Assembly: GCF_004217135.1 (NCBI RefSeq)
Contig: NZ_SHKK01000001.1
Location: 1,550,001 to 1,614,000, forward strand
Origin: Micromonospora violae
GTDB lineage: Bacteria; Actinomycetota; Actinomycetes; Mycobacteriales; Micromonosporaceae
DNA: 64,000 nt
Direction of reading: 5' to 3'
Positions within the stretch are counted from its first letter, which is position 1. Each line of letters starts with the position of its first letter. Positions 16,246 through 24,982 of the stretch are shown in pieces. The notes under the pieces were generated by a model, which was not told the DNA's origin, made no database searches, and was given only the letters and a program-made list of their open reading frames with translations. A program made the translations under genes and the position numbers.

Positions 16246-17459
16246 CGGCTCTCCTCCAGCAGCCGGGCGAGGTCGGGGCTGAGGAACACCCCGTCCGGGT
16301 CGAGCCGGCGGCGGACCTCCTGGAAGTCGTCCCACCGCGGGTAGAGGGGCCGCAGGTCGCGGGCGGTCAACCAGTGCTTCTTGCCCCAGTGCGGTCGGCC
16401 CCCGTACTGACGGAAGACCGCCTCCATGTCCCGGAAGTAGTCCTCGTACGGCAGCGACGTGTTCTGCAGACAGGCGATGGTGGTGGTCGGCCGGCCGTAC
16501 GCGTTGCTCAACCAGATGTCGTCGGCGGCGATGCTGCGTACCAGAACCCGCCAGCCGACAACCGTGCGGTGCCGTTGCAGGATCCGGCGTCGGACCTCGG
16601 CGAAGCAGGCCGGGAACGCCTCCGACGGCAGCATGTACTCGATCTCCTCGAACCGCAGCTCCCGTTCCTGGGGGATGGTGCGGTGGATCGGACCGGACCG
16701 GATCTCGTGCGGTGCGCCCCACGGGCCGGAGTCCGGCACCCGCGGCGCGGCCCACACCCGCACGTCGGACGTCTCGTCCGGCCGGTTGAGCGTGCGGATC
16801 TGGGTCTGGTCACTGCGCGGGTACCAGTAGAAGTCCATGTTGCGGTTGGTGTGCTGCAACTCGGCGAGGTGGTCGAGGGTCCAGTCGACGTGCGCGCACC
16901 ACGCCCGGCGGTGCAGCTCGTAGTGCGGTTGCACGTCCAGGGTGACCTGGGTGACCACCCCGAGAGCGCCCAGCGACAGCCGGGCCGCCGGCAGCATGTC
17001 CGCGTTGTCGGCGGCGGAGATGTCCAGCATCTCGCCGGTGCCGGTGACCAGGCGAACGCCGGCCAGCTGGGTGCACAGGTTGCCGAAACCGATGCCGGTG
17101 CCGTGCGTGCCGGTGGCGGTCGCGCCGGCGATCGACTGGTAGTCCACGTCGCCGAGGTTGTCCATGGCCAGCCCGGCGTCGTACAACCCCTCACCCAGGG
17201 CCTTGAGCTTGGTGCCCGCCCAGGCCCGTGCCCGATCGGCGTCCTCGGTGATGACACCGGCGAGCCGGTCCACGCTGAGCAGGATGTCGTCGGTGCGGGT
17301 CAGCGGGCTCGACGAGTGGCCGGAGCCCACCGGGCGGATCGTCCGCCCGGACTCACGGGCCCGCACGACCAGCTCCCGTACCGCGTCCTCGTCGGCCGGC
17401 TCGGCGAACTCCCTCGGGGTGAACGACAGGCTGCCGGACCAGTTGACGAACTGTCGCAT
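16242..17459 (-). CDS. FAD-linked oxidase, D-arabinono-1,4-lactone oxidase-like
   Basis: A 405-aa flavoprotein of the vanillyl-alcohol-oxidase superfamily, aldonolactone oxidase group. The FAD-binding PCMH domain contains RPVGSGHSSSP, whose His is the usual covalent flavin attachment site, and SIAGATATGTHGTG. The C-terminal half carries HWGKKHWLTARDL, typical of gulono/arabinono-lactone oxidases with a substrate HWxK motif. The ATG at 17459 is preferred over the GTG at 17504, because the latter leaves only 23 bp to the divergent GH15 gene. It probably oxidises an aldonolactone or sugar alcohol. The exact substrate is not assigned. Confidence 0.85.
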   Translation of the reverse strand: MRQFVNWSGSLSFTPREFAEPADEDAVRELVVRARESGRTIRPVGSGHSSSPLTRTDDILLSVDRLAGVITEDADRARAWAGTKLKALGEGLYDAGLAMDNLGDVDYQSIAGATATGTHGTGIGFGNLCTQLAGVRLVTGTGEMLDISAADNADMLPAARLSLGALGVVTQVTLDVQPHYELHRRAWCAHVDWTLDHLAELQHTNRNMDFYWYPRSDQTQIRTLNRPDETSDVRVWAAPRVPDSGPWGAPHEIRSGPIHRTIPQERELRFEEIEYMLPSEAFPACFAEVRRRILQRHRTVVGWRVLVRSIAADDIWLSNAYGRPTTTIACLQNTSLPYEDYFRDMEAVFRQYGGRPHWGKKHWLTARDLRPLYPRWDDFQEVRRRLDPDGVFLSPDLARLLEESR

Positions 17460-17527
17460 GCGGCGGTGTACCCACCGGCACCACCGGTAGTCGAGTTTCC
17501 GCACCGACCCGCCGGGTAAGCAGTCGC

Positions 17528-19369
17528 GTGCCGGCCTTCGGCTTCGCGAACACGCCGCCGATTGACTCGTACGCGTTCCTCTCCGACACCCACACCGGGG
17601 CGCTGATCGGCGCGGACGGCGCGCTCGACTGGTTGTGTGTGCCCCACTTCGAGGGCGACGCGGTCTTCGCCCGGCTGCTGGACCGACGCGTCGGTGGCGC
17701 CTTCACGCTCAGCGTCGCCGCTGACGCCCCGCCGGTCCGTCGGTACCTGCCCGGCACTCTGGTGGTGGAGAGCGCGTACCGGGCCGCCGGTGGCAGCGTG
17801 ATCGGTCAGGACTTCCTCGCCGTACGAGCCGGGGACGCCGCACAGCCGTTCCGCGCGGAGATGCTGCTGGTGCGCCGCCTGCACGTGCTTGCCGGGTCGG
17901 TGCGGGTACGTGCCGAGGTGACACCCCGCCCCGGGTACGGTTCCCGCCCGGTGGACTGGCGTTGGGACCACGGCCAGTGGGTGGCCGGCGAGGCGGGGCT
18001 GCGGCTGTGCTCCGCGCTGCCGTTGCGGGTCGACGGCGCGACACTGCGCGCTGAGGCGGTGCTGGTCGCGGGGCAGACGATCGACGTGCTGCTCGGTTAC
18101 GGCCCGGGTCGCATCGACGAGGTCGACCCGGCCGAGCTGCTGGAGCGGACCTGCGGGACCTGGCGAGAATGGTCGGACCGTGCCGACTACACCGGGCAGG
18201 GCAGCGCCGAGGTGCGGCACAGCGCGGCCGTCCTGCGGGGCCTGTCGTTCGACGAGACCGGGGCGTTGCTCGCCGCGCCGACCGCCTCACTGCCGGAGGA
18301 GATCGGCGGGGTGCGTAACTGGGACTACCGCTTCACCTGGCACCGCGACGCCGCGCTGCTGCTGCTCGCGCTCTTCCGGCTGGGCCACGCCGAGGAGGGC
18401 CGCCGCTACTTGCACTTCCTGCTCACCATGTGCGGTTGTGCCGGCGAGGTCCTCACCCCCCTCGTCGGGATCCACGGGGTGACCCGCGAGGAGGCGATGC
18501 TTGAGCACCTCGACGGGTACGCCGGCTCACGACCGGTGCGCATCGGCAACGAGGCCGCCCACCAGCTCCAGTTCGACACGTACGGGCACGTGCTCGACGC
18601 CACGCTGTCCTACCAGCAGCTCACCGGTGAGTTGACGGGGGCGCAGTGGCAGGTGCTGCGCCGGCACGTGGACACCATGGCCACCCGGTGGCGGGAGCCG
18701 GACCACGGCATCTGGGAGATCCGCGGGCCGCTGCGGCACTACGTCAACTCGAAGATGATGGCCTGGGTCTGCCTCGACCGGGGCATCCGCCTCGCCGACC
18801 TGGTCGGCGACCACGACGCCCCCGTCGAGCGGTGGCGTGGGGAGCGCGATGCCATTCACGCCGAGGTCGTCGAGCGTGGCTTCGACCCCGGCGTCGGCAG
18901 CTTCGTGCTGGCGTACGACTCGACCGAACTCGACGCGTCGTTGCTGCGGATGCCACTTGTCGGGTTTCTCGCCGGTGACGACCCGCGGGTGGTGGCCACC
19001 ATCGATCGCATTCGGCGGGATCTCGCCGTCGCCCCGGCGCTCATCCGCCGGTACACGACCGACGACGGGTTGCCCGGGGAGGAGGGCGCGTTCCTGCTCT
19101 GCTCCTTCGAGCTGGTCTCGGCGCTGGTGCTGGCGGGGCGACGCGAGCAGGCCGCCGAGCTGTTCGACCAGTTGCGCGGGTACGCCGGGCCGCTCGGCCT
19201 GTACGCCGAGCAGCTCGACGCCGACGGCACCGCGTTGGGCAACTACCCCCAGGCCTTCACCCACCTCGCGTTGATCGAGGCGGCGCTGAACCTCGACGGC
19301 GCCGGCGACCGCGACGCCCTGCACGCCTGGGCGGAACGAACGGTGCGACCGGGGACGGCCGGCGGCTGA
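17528..19369 (+). CDS. Glycoside hydrolase family 15 protein (trehalase/glucoamylase-like)
   Basis: A 613-aa GH15 enzyme. The N-terminal beta-sandwich (FGFANTPPIDSYAFLSDTHTGAL) is followed by the (alpha/alpha)6 barrel. The GVRNWDYRFTWHRDAAL stretch is the substrate-binding and general-acid region, and the DGLPGEEGAFLLCSF region bears the second catalytic Glu. The family motif usually reads CSFWLV and here reads CSFELV, a variation worth noting. GH15 of this group hydrolyses trehalose or glucans in actinomycetes. There is no signal peptide. The start is a GTG at 17528. It is divergent from the oxidase gene. Trehalase versus glucoamylase is not resolvable by eye. Confidence 0.85.
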   Translation: MPAFGFANTPPIDSYAFLSDTHTGALIGADGALDWLCVPHFEGDAVFARLLDRRVGGAFTLSVAADAPPVRRYLPGTLVVESAYRAAGGSVIGQDFLAVRAGDAAQPFRAEMLLVRRLHVLAGSVRVRAEVTPRPGYGSRPVDWRWDHGQWVAGEAGLRLCSALPLRVDGATLRAEAVLVAGQTIDVLLGYGPGRIDEVDPAELLERTCGTWREWSDRADYTGQGSAEVRHSAAVLRGLSFDETGALLAAPTASLPEEIGGVRNWDYRFTWHRDAALLLLALFRLGHAEEGRRYLHFLLTMCGCAGEVLTPLVGIHGVTREEAMLEHLDGYAGSRPVRIGNEAAHQLQFDTYGHVLDATLSYQQLTGELTGAQWQVLRRHVDTMATRWREPDHGIWEIRGPLRHYVNSKMMAWVCLDRGIRLADLVGDHDAPVERWRGERDAIHAEVVERGFDPGVGSFVLAYDSTELDASLLRMPLVGFLAGDDPRVVATIDRIRRDLAVAPALIRRYTTDDGLPGEEGAFLLCSFELVSALVLAGRREQAAELFDQLRGYAGPLGLYAEQLDADGTALGNYPQAFTHLALIEAALNLDGAGDRDALHAWAERTVRPGTAGG

Positions 19370-19602
19370 CCGGTCAGCCGTTCAGCGCCGTCCACGATCA
19401 TCCAGCGCACGTTCGCAGCGTACCGGCGCGGTCCGCCCTCCCGGCCACAGTCTGTGCGGAGGCTGGGAGTACGCCGATGTGCCCGCGACGGCGACAGCGT
19501 CCAGCGTACGGTAAGGGACAAGTCCGGCGATTTAGATCAAAAGCCTCACAGGTGTACGGCCGGGACGCCGGATGTCGAGGCAGCGAGGGCAAGGAGCAAT
19601 CG

Positions 19603-19752
19603 GTGGAACATCTGGCCTACCTGGACGCGGGGTCCGGCAGCCTGATCGTGCAGGCGGTCGTCGGCGGGGTGGCTGGCGCCGCGGTCGCCGCGAAGCTCTA
19701 CTGGCGACGACTGGTCGACCGGTTCCGCCGGCAACCCACCGACCAGCACTGA
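19603..19752 (+). CDS. Small single-span membrane peptide (49 aa)
   Basis: A 49-aa protein starting at a GTG with a perfectly placed AAGGAG ribosome site 6 nt upstream. It reads EHLAYLDAGSGSLIVQAVVG and continues with a glycine/alanine-rich hydrophobic helix (about residues 14-33), then the basic tail KLYWRRLVDRFRR. The DAGSGS start and YWRR tail resemble short proteins encoded beside glycosylation or sulfatase genes in other bacteria. It lies 17 bp before the methyltransferase gene, so the three genes look like one operon. The function is unknown. Confidence 0.75.
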   Translation: MEHLAYLDAGSGSLIVQAVVGGVAGAAVAAKLYWRRLVDRFRRQPTDQH

Positions 19753-19769
19753 GCAGGCCAGTCCCGACG

Positions 19770-21200
19770 ATGGCGATCTCACCCACCGAGGTACGGCCTG
19801 AGCCGGCCTCCTTCCGCGACCCGGCCAACCGGGTCTTCCACGTCGGCGGCGAGGTGCTGCGCGGGCTGGACACCCAGGCCGCCGCGCACTGGCGGGCACT
19901 GACCGGCAGCACGTTCTTCCCGGCCCTCGTCGCCGCCGGCAAGGTCTGCGCCACCGAGGACGCCCCGCCCACCCTGGTGCCCGCCGCGACCGGCTCACCA
20001 TGGGCGGCCGTGCTGCGCCACGAGCGCATCCCGTTCGTCTCCCACCCGTACGAGTGGTCGTTCAGCATGCTGCGCGACGCCGCCCTGCTGCACCTGGAGA
20101 TCCTCAAGGCCGCGCTCGGCGAGGGCTTCACCACCAAGGACGGCTCGGCGTACAACCTCCAGTGGCGCGGCGCTCAACCGGTCTTCATCGACATCGGCTC
20201 CTTCGAGCCGGTCCGCGACGGCGAACCGTGGGCCGGCTACCGGCAGTTCTGCCAGACCGTGCTCTACCCGCTGATGCTCACCGCCCACCTGGGCGTGGAC
20301 TTCCAGCCGTGGCTGCGCGCCCGGGTCGACGGCATCGAGGCCGACGAGCTGCGGCCGCTGTTCACCGGGGCCCGCCGGCTGCGCCCCGGCGTGCTGACCC
20401 ACCTGCACCTGCACCGGGCCATGCAGCAGAGCAACGCCACCACCAGCACCACCGACGTGCGCGACCAACTGCGGGCCGCCGGCTTCTCCCGGGAGCTGCT
20501 GCTCGCCACCGTGCGGGGCATCGACAAGCTGGTCCGCAAGCTGGACCGCCGCCCGCCCGAGAGCCACTGGTCGGACTACCAGCGCACCTGCGGCTACTCG
20601 GCCCGCGACCGGGTGGCGAAGGAACAGTTCGTGGCCGCCTCGGTGGCCGCCGGCACCCGCCCCCGCCTGGTGCTCGACCTCGGCGCCAACGACGGCCGGT
20701 ACTCCCGGCTGGCGGCCGGACACGCCGACTACGTGGTCGCCGTCGAGCAGGACCCGACCGTCGTCGACCAGCTCTACCGGCAGCTGCGCTCCGAGGGGCA
20801 GCGCCGCATCCTGCCGCTGGTGCTGGACCTGGCCGATCCCTCGCCCGGTGGCGGCTGGCGCGGCGTCGAGCGGGCCGGCTTCGCCGAGCGGGCGTCCGCC
20901 GACGTGGTGCTCGCCCTGGCCGTGGTGCACCACCTGGCGATCGGACGCAACGTGCCGCTGCCGGAGGTCGTCGACTGGCTGGCCGGGCTGACCGCGCCGG
21001 GCGGCGCGGTGGTGGTGGAGTTCGTCCACCCGCAGGACCCGATGGCGACCCGGCTGCTCGCCAACAAGCCCGCCGGCCTCTTCCCCGACTACCGACGCGA
21101 CGCCTTCGAGACGTTGCTCGCCGCCCGGGGGCGGATCACCGACCGGCTGGAACTGCCCTCGGGCACCCGCACGCTCTACCGGACGGTGATGAGTGGCTGA
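19770..21200 (+). CDS. Class I SAM-dependent methyltransferase
   Basis: This 476-aa protein has an N-terminal region of about 290 residues with no assigned domain (FRDPANRVFHVGGEVLRGLD, and IDIGSFEPVRDGEPWAGYRQ). It is followed by a Rossmann methyltransferase domain whose SAM-binding loop is LVLDLGANDGRYSRLA, with VVAVEQDP as motif II. Related proteins with this N-terminal region occur next to sulfatase-like membrane proteins and are annotated as methyltransferases of unknown substrate. The ATG at 19770 lies 17 bp after the small membrane peptide gene. Its end overlaps the sulfatase-like gene by 8 nt. The substrate is probably an envelope polymer or lipid, which is an inference. Confidence 0.8.
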   Translation: MAISPTEVRPEPASFRDPANRVFHVGGEVLRGLDTQAAAHWRALTGSTFFPALVAAGKVCATEDAPPTLVPAATGSPWAAVLRHERIPFVSHPYEWSFSMLRDAALLHLEILKAALGEGFTTKDGSAYNLQWRGAQPVFIDIGSFEPVRDGEPWAGYRQFCQTVLYPLMLTAHLGVDFQPWLRARVDGIEADELRPLFTGARRLRPGVLTHLHLHRAMQQSNATTSTTDVRDQLRAAGFSRELLLATVRGIDKLVRKLDRRPPESHWSDYQRTCGYSARDRVAKEQFVAASVAAGTRPRLVLDLGANDGRYSRLAAGHADYVVAVEQDPTVVDQLYRQLRSEGQRRILPLVLDLADPSPGGGWRGVERAGFAERASADVVLALAVVHHLAIGRNVPLPEVVDWLAGLTAPGGAVVVEFVHPQDPMATRLLANKPAGLFPDYRRDAFETLLAARGRITDRLELPSGTRTLYRTVMSG

Positions 21201-23250
21201 ACCGGCCTCCGTCGTCGACCCGCCGACCCCGCCCGACCGGCCGCCGGCCGGCAGCGGACGGTGGGACCGGGGCTGGCGAGGTGAGCTGGGCCGGCAGCTG
21301 GAGATCGCCGCGCTGGTCGGTCTCGTGGTCACCCAACCCCTGCTGGACGTCCTCGGTCGCAGCCCCGACTTCTTCCTCTTCCACCGCGCCGACCCGGCCC
21401 AGATCCTGCTGCTGGTCGCCCTGGTGTCGGTGGTCCCCACCGCCGTGGTCGCGCTGCTCGGCGCGCTGAGCCGACTGGCCGGCCCAACCGCCCGCGCCGT
21501 CACCCACACCGGTCTGCTCGGGCTGCTGTTCGCCGCGCTCGCCGTGCAGGTGGGCCGGCACGTGACGCCGCTTCGGGGCGTACCGCTGCTGCTGGTGGCC
21601 CTGCTGGCCGCAGCCGCCGGCGCGGTTGCGCACCGGCGGTGGAGGGCCCCGGGCCGGGTGCTGCGACTGGCCGCCGCCGGCCCGGTGGCCTTCCTGGCGC
21701 TCTTCCTGCTCGTCTCACCGACCTCCGCGGTGGTCCTGCCGCGCGGCGACGGCGGTGTGGCCGGCACCGCCCAGGGCTCGGCCGTGCACCCACCGGTGGT
21801 CATGCTGATCCTCGACGAACTGCCGCTGGTCAGCCTGCTCGGCACCGACGGGACGATCGACGCCGGACGGTACCCGCACTTCGCCGAGTTGGCCGGCGCC
21901 TCCACCTGGTACCGCAACTCCACCGGGGTCAGCGGGTGGACGCCCAACGCGTTGCCGGCGATGCTCACCGGCCGCTACCCGGCCCGGTCGGTCGCCCCGC
22001 ACTACTCGCAGTACCCGGACAACATCTTCACCGCCTTCGGTGGCCTGTACGACATCCGCGCCGAGGAGAGCATCACCCGGCTCTGCCCACCCAGTCGCTG
22101 CGAACAGCCGACCACCCCGGAGCAGGGGCTCGGCGTGCTGATCCGCGAGACCGGCAAGCTGCTCGGCCGGGTCGCCGGGCCAACGGAGAGCGCTGTCGAC
22201 CCGGAGGACTCGTACCGCGAACCGACCCGGGCCGAGGCCGGCCTCGACGCCGCCGAACCGGTGCCGTCGGACCCGAAGTTCCGCTGGGACAGCCTGGACG
22301 ACAACCAACCCGCCCGGTTCAGCACCTTCCTGGCCGGGCTGACGCCGACGAGCCGGCCCACCCTGCACTTCCTGCACCTGCTGATGCCGCACTCACCGTG
22401 GGCGTTCCTGCCGTCTGGGGCGCGCTACGACGCCCCCGAGGACCTGCCCAACGACGGCGCCGGGTGGGCCGACCTGGCCCGGCAGCGGCACCTCGCCCAG
22501 CTCGGCTACACCGACCGGCTCATCGGCGAGACGCTGCGGACGTTGCGCGCCACCGGCCTCTACGACCAGGCCCTGGTCGTGGTGACCGCCGACCACGGGG
22601 TCAGCTTCCGCCCCGGCGCCCAGGGGCGGGGGATGGACGCCATCAAGGCCGCCGCCGGCGAGGTCGCCTGGGTGCCGACGTTCGTCAAGGAGCCCCGGCA
22701 ACAGACCGGCCGGGTGGACGACCGCAACTGGGAACACGTCGACCTGCTGCCGACCGTGGCCGACGTGGCCGGCATCCGGCTGCCCTGGCCGGTCGACGGG
22801 CGCTCCGCCCGGCAGGCCCCCCGCGCCGACGCGACGAAGCACTTCTACGACCGTCCCGGCGAACCGGTCACCTTCCCCGGCGGCGTGCCCACCCCGCCAC
22901 CCCTGCCGACACCGCACCCGCTGGTCGGCACGCAGGTGCGCGCCGGCCCGGTCGCCGGCAGCGCCCGAGTCGCCGACCTGGCCGCGTTCACCGCGGCGGA
23001 CCCGGACACCGGCACCCTACCGGCGCTCGTCTGGGGAGACGTTCCGGACCGGATCCCGGACGGCACCCTGCTGGCCGTCGCGGTCAACGGCCGCATCGGC
23101 GCCGTCGTCCCGGTGGTGCCGGCCGACCCCGGCGGACGCCGGTTCGCCGCACTGCTCGCCGACGACAAGCTGTTCCACGCCGGCACCAACACGCTCGACG
23201 TCCTCCAGGTCGCCCCGGACGGTACGCTGCGCCGCCTCGCCCTGTCCTGA
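21193..23250 (+). CDS. Membrane sulfatase-like (alkaline phosphatase superfamily) protein
   Basis: A 685-aa membrane enzyme with about four N-terminal hydrophobic segments up to residue 180 (VGLVVTQPLLDVLG, ILLLVALVSVVPTAVVALLG, a third at HTGLLGLLFAALAVQVG, a fourth at AGPVAFLALFLLVS). An extracytoplasmic sulfatase/LtaS-type domain follows. The metal-binding VVMLILDELPL, the nucleophile region STGVSGWTPNALPAMLTGRYP, the HLLMPHSPWAF block and the terminal TADHGVSFRPG fit the alkaline phosphatase superfamily. It resembles phosphoglycerol or phosphoethanolamine transferases. It overlaps the methyltransferase by 8 nt, so they are coupled. Substrate unassigned. Confidence 0.85.
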   Translation: MAEPASVVDPPTPPDRPPAGSGRWDRGWRGELGRQLEIAALVGLVVTQPLLDVLGRSPDFFLFHRADPAQILLLVALVSVVPTAVVALLGALSRLAGPTARAVTHTGLLGLLFAALAVQVGRHVTPLRGVPLLLVALLAAAAGAVAHRRWRAPGRVLRLAAAGPVAFLALFLLVSPTSAVVLPRGDGGVAGTAQGSAVHPPVVMLILDELPLVSLLGTDGTIDAGRYPHFAELAGASTWYRNSTGVSGWTPNALPAMLTGRYPARSVAPHYSQYPDNIFTAFGGLYDIRAEESITRLCPPSRCEQPTTPEQGLGVLIRETGKLLGRVAGPTESAVDPEDSYREPTRAEAGLDAAEPVPSDPKFRWDSLDDNQPARFSTFLAGLTPTSRPTLHFLHLLMPHSPWAFLPSGARYDAPEDLPNDGAGWADLARQRHLAQLGYTDRLIGETLRTLRATGLYDQALVVVTADHGVSFRPGAQGRGMDAIKAAAGEVAWVPTFVKEPRQQTGRVDDRNWEHVDLLPTVADVAGIRLPWPVDGRSARQAPRADATKHFYDRPGEPVTFPGGVPTPPPLPTPHPLVGTQVRAGPVAGSARVADLAAFTAADPDTGTLPALVWGDVPDRIPDGTLLAVAVNGRIGAVVPVVPADPGGRRFAALLADDKLFHAGTNTLDVLQVAPDGTLRRLALS

Positions 23251-23262
23251 CGGTGCTTCCGG

Positions 23263-23331
23263 GGTCGGTCCGGCCTGGTCCCGGCGGTTGTTCCGGCCTG
23301 GTCCCGGCGGTCGGTCCGGCCGGGTCCCGGC
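23263..23331. repeat. Three tandem 23-bp repeats
   Basis: Units begin at 23263, 23286 and 23309 and share TCCGGCCTGGTCCCGGC (TCCGGCCGGGTCCCGGC in the third). They fill the gap just after the sulfatase-like gene, before citrate synthase. Confidence 0.8.
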
Positions 23332-23482
23332 TGGCGGGATGCCGGGTTTCCCGGTCGCCTGGTCGGGAATCGGGTGACGCATACCTCACCGCAGAACCAC
23401 GGCGGGCGTTGTCCCCCGAGCCGCAATTACGGTAGAAGCGAAGGCAATTCAACGTAGATCTGCCGGCGAAGCGAGGAACCAC

Positions 23483-24766
23483 ATGACGGAAGTCAAGCTC
23501 GATCACCCCGGTGGGCAGCTGTCGATGCCGGTGCATCCCGCAGTCGAGGGCCCCGCCGGTATCGGGGTGAGCAAGTTGCTGAAGGAAACCGGGATGACCA
23601 CGTACGACCCCGGTTTCGTCAACACCGCCGCTGCCTCATCCGCGATCACCTACATCGACGGCGACGCGGGAATCCTGCGTTACCGGGGGTACCCGATCGA
23701 GCAGCTGGCCGAGAAGTCCTCTTTCCTGGAGGTCTCCTACCTGCTCATCTACGGTGAGCTGCCGACCGAGCAGCAGCTGACCGAGTTCACCGAGTGGATT
23801 CGGCGGCACTCTCTGCTGCACGAGGAGATGCGTCGCTTCTTCGACGGCTTCCCCCGGGACGCCCACCCGATGGCGGTGCTCTCCTCCGCGGTGAGCGCCC
23901 TGTCCACCTTCTACCAGGACAGCCTGGACCCGTTCGACTCCGAGCACGTGGAGATCTCCACGGTCCGGCTGATGGCGAAGGTGCCCACCATCGCCTCGTA
24001 CGCCTACAAGAAGTCCATCGGGCAGCCGCTGCTGTACCCGGACAACTCGCTGGGGTACGTGGACAACCTGCTGCGGATGACGTTCGGCGTGCCGGCGGAG
24101 CCGTACGAGGTCGACCCGGTGATGTCGAAGGTGCTGGACATGCTCTTCGTCCTGCACGCCGATCACGAGCAGAACTGCTCCACCTCGACCGTACGGCTGG
24201 TCGGCTCCAGCAACGCCAACCTGTTCGCCTCCGTCTCGGCCGGCGTGAACGCGCTGTTCGGCCCCCTGCACGGTGGTGCCAACCAGGCGGTGCTGGAGAT
24301 GCTCCAGCAGATCCACACCGGCGACGACGACGTCCGGTCCTTCGTCCGCAAGGTCAAGGACAAGCAGGACGGCGTCAAGCTGATGGGCTTCGGCCACCGG
24401 GTCTACAAGAACTACGACCCGCGGGCGGCGATCGTCAAGAAGGCCGCGCAGGACGTGCTGGGCCGGATGGCCAAGCCGGACCCGCTGCTGGACATCGCCA
24501 TGGAGCTGGAGGAGATCGCCCTCGCCGACGACTTCTTCGTCTCCCGTCGGCTCTACCCGAACGTGGACTTCTACACCGGCCTGATCTACAAGGCCATGGG
24601 CTTCCCGACCAAGATGTTCACGGTCCTCTTCGCCCTCGGCCGGCTCCCCGGCTGGATCGCCCAGTGGCGCGAGATGATCAACGACCCGGAGACCAAGATC
24701 GGCCGTCCGCGGCAGGTCTACGTCGGCTCCGCCGAGCGGAACTACGTCCCCTTCGGCGAGCGCTGA
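23483..24766 (+). CDS. gltA: Type II citrate synthase
   Basis: A 427-aa citrate synthase catalysing oxaloacetate plus acetyl-CoA to citrate at the entry to the TCA cycle. GDAGILRYRGYPIEQLA, the CoA-region HADHEQNCSTSTVR, PLHGGANQAVLEML with its active His, and FGHRVYKNYDPRA are diagnostic. The catalytic Asp is in the LYPNVDFYTG part. The ATG at 23483 has GAGGAACC upstream. The long size places it with the hexameric, NADH-sensitive type, though regulation is not shown. A terminator-like hairpin follows at 24817. Confidence 0.95.
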   Translation: MTEVKLDHPGGQLSMPVHPAVEGPAGIGVSKLLKETGMTTYDPGFVNTAAASSAITYIDGDAGILRYRGYPIEQLAEKSSFLEVSYLLIYGELPTEQQLTEFTEWIRRHSLLHEEMRRFFDGFPRDAHPMAVLSSAVSALSTFYQDSLDPFDSEHVEISTVRLMAKVPTIASYAYKKSIGQPLLYPDNSLGYVDNLLRMTFGVPAEPYEVDPVMSKVLDMLFVLHADHEQNCSTSTVRLVGSSNANLFASVSAGVNALFGPLHGGANQAVLEMLQQIHTGDDDVRSFVRKVKDKQDGVKLMGFGHRVYKNYDPRAAIVKKAAQDVLGRMAKPDPLLDIAMELEEIALADDFFVSRRLYPNVDFYTGLIYKAMGFPTKMFTVLFALGRLPGWIAQWREMINDPETKIGRPRQVYVGSAERNYVPFGER

Positions 24767-24816
24767 CCCGCGTCCTCGCAGCACCGTTTGTCGCACCACC
24801 GCTTTTCGGCGTCACC

Positions 24817-24852
24817 GCAGGCCGTCGACCCACTCACGGGTCGGCGGCCTGC
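24817..24852 (+). terminator. Terminator-like hairpin after citrate synthase
   Basis: Two 15-bp arms (GCAGGCCGTCGACCC / GGGTCGGCGGCCTGC) with one mismatch enclose a 6-nt loop, 50 nt after the gltA stop codon. Confidence 0.7.
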
Positions 24853-24886
24853 CGCGTTTCCGCTCTGGCCGTGCCCGATCGCCCGT

Positions 24887-24962
24887 GATCGACTCGGATT
24901 TCCTGAAAGTCGCGGTGTTCCTCGGACCGGGACACCCCGATTTTCAGCAAGCCGAGTCGATC
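24887..24962. repeat. Long palindromic element, copy L2 (76 bp)
   Basis: Bounded by GATCGACTCGG and CCGAGTCGATC, which are exact inverted complements, with inner arms GGTGTTCC and GGGACACC. It lies between two convergent gene ends, 20 bp from the stop at 24983. Confidence 0.85.
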
Positions 24963-24982
24963 ACGAACGCGAGACCCGGGAG

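Noticed and set aside
16374..17519. Long plus-strand open frame opposite the FAD oxidase
   Set aside because: It is antisense to a gene with diagnostic FAD motifs and has no recognisable protein features.
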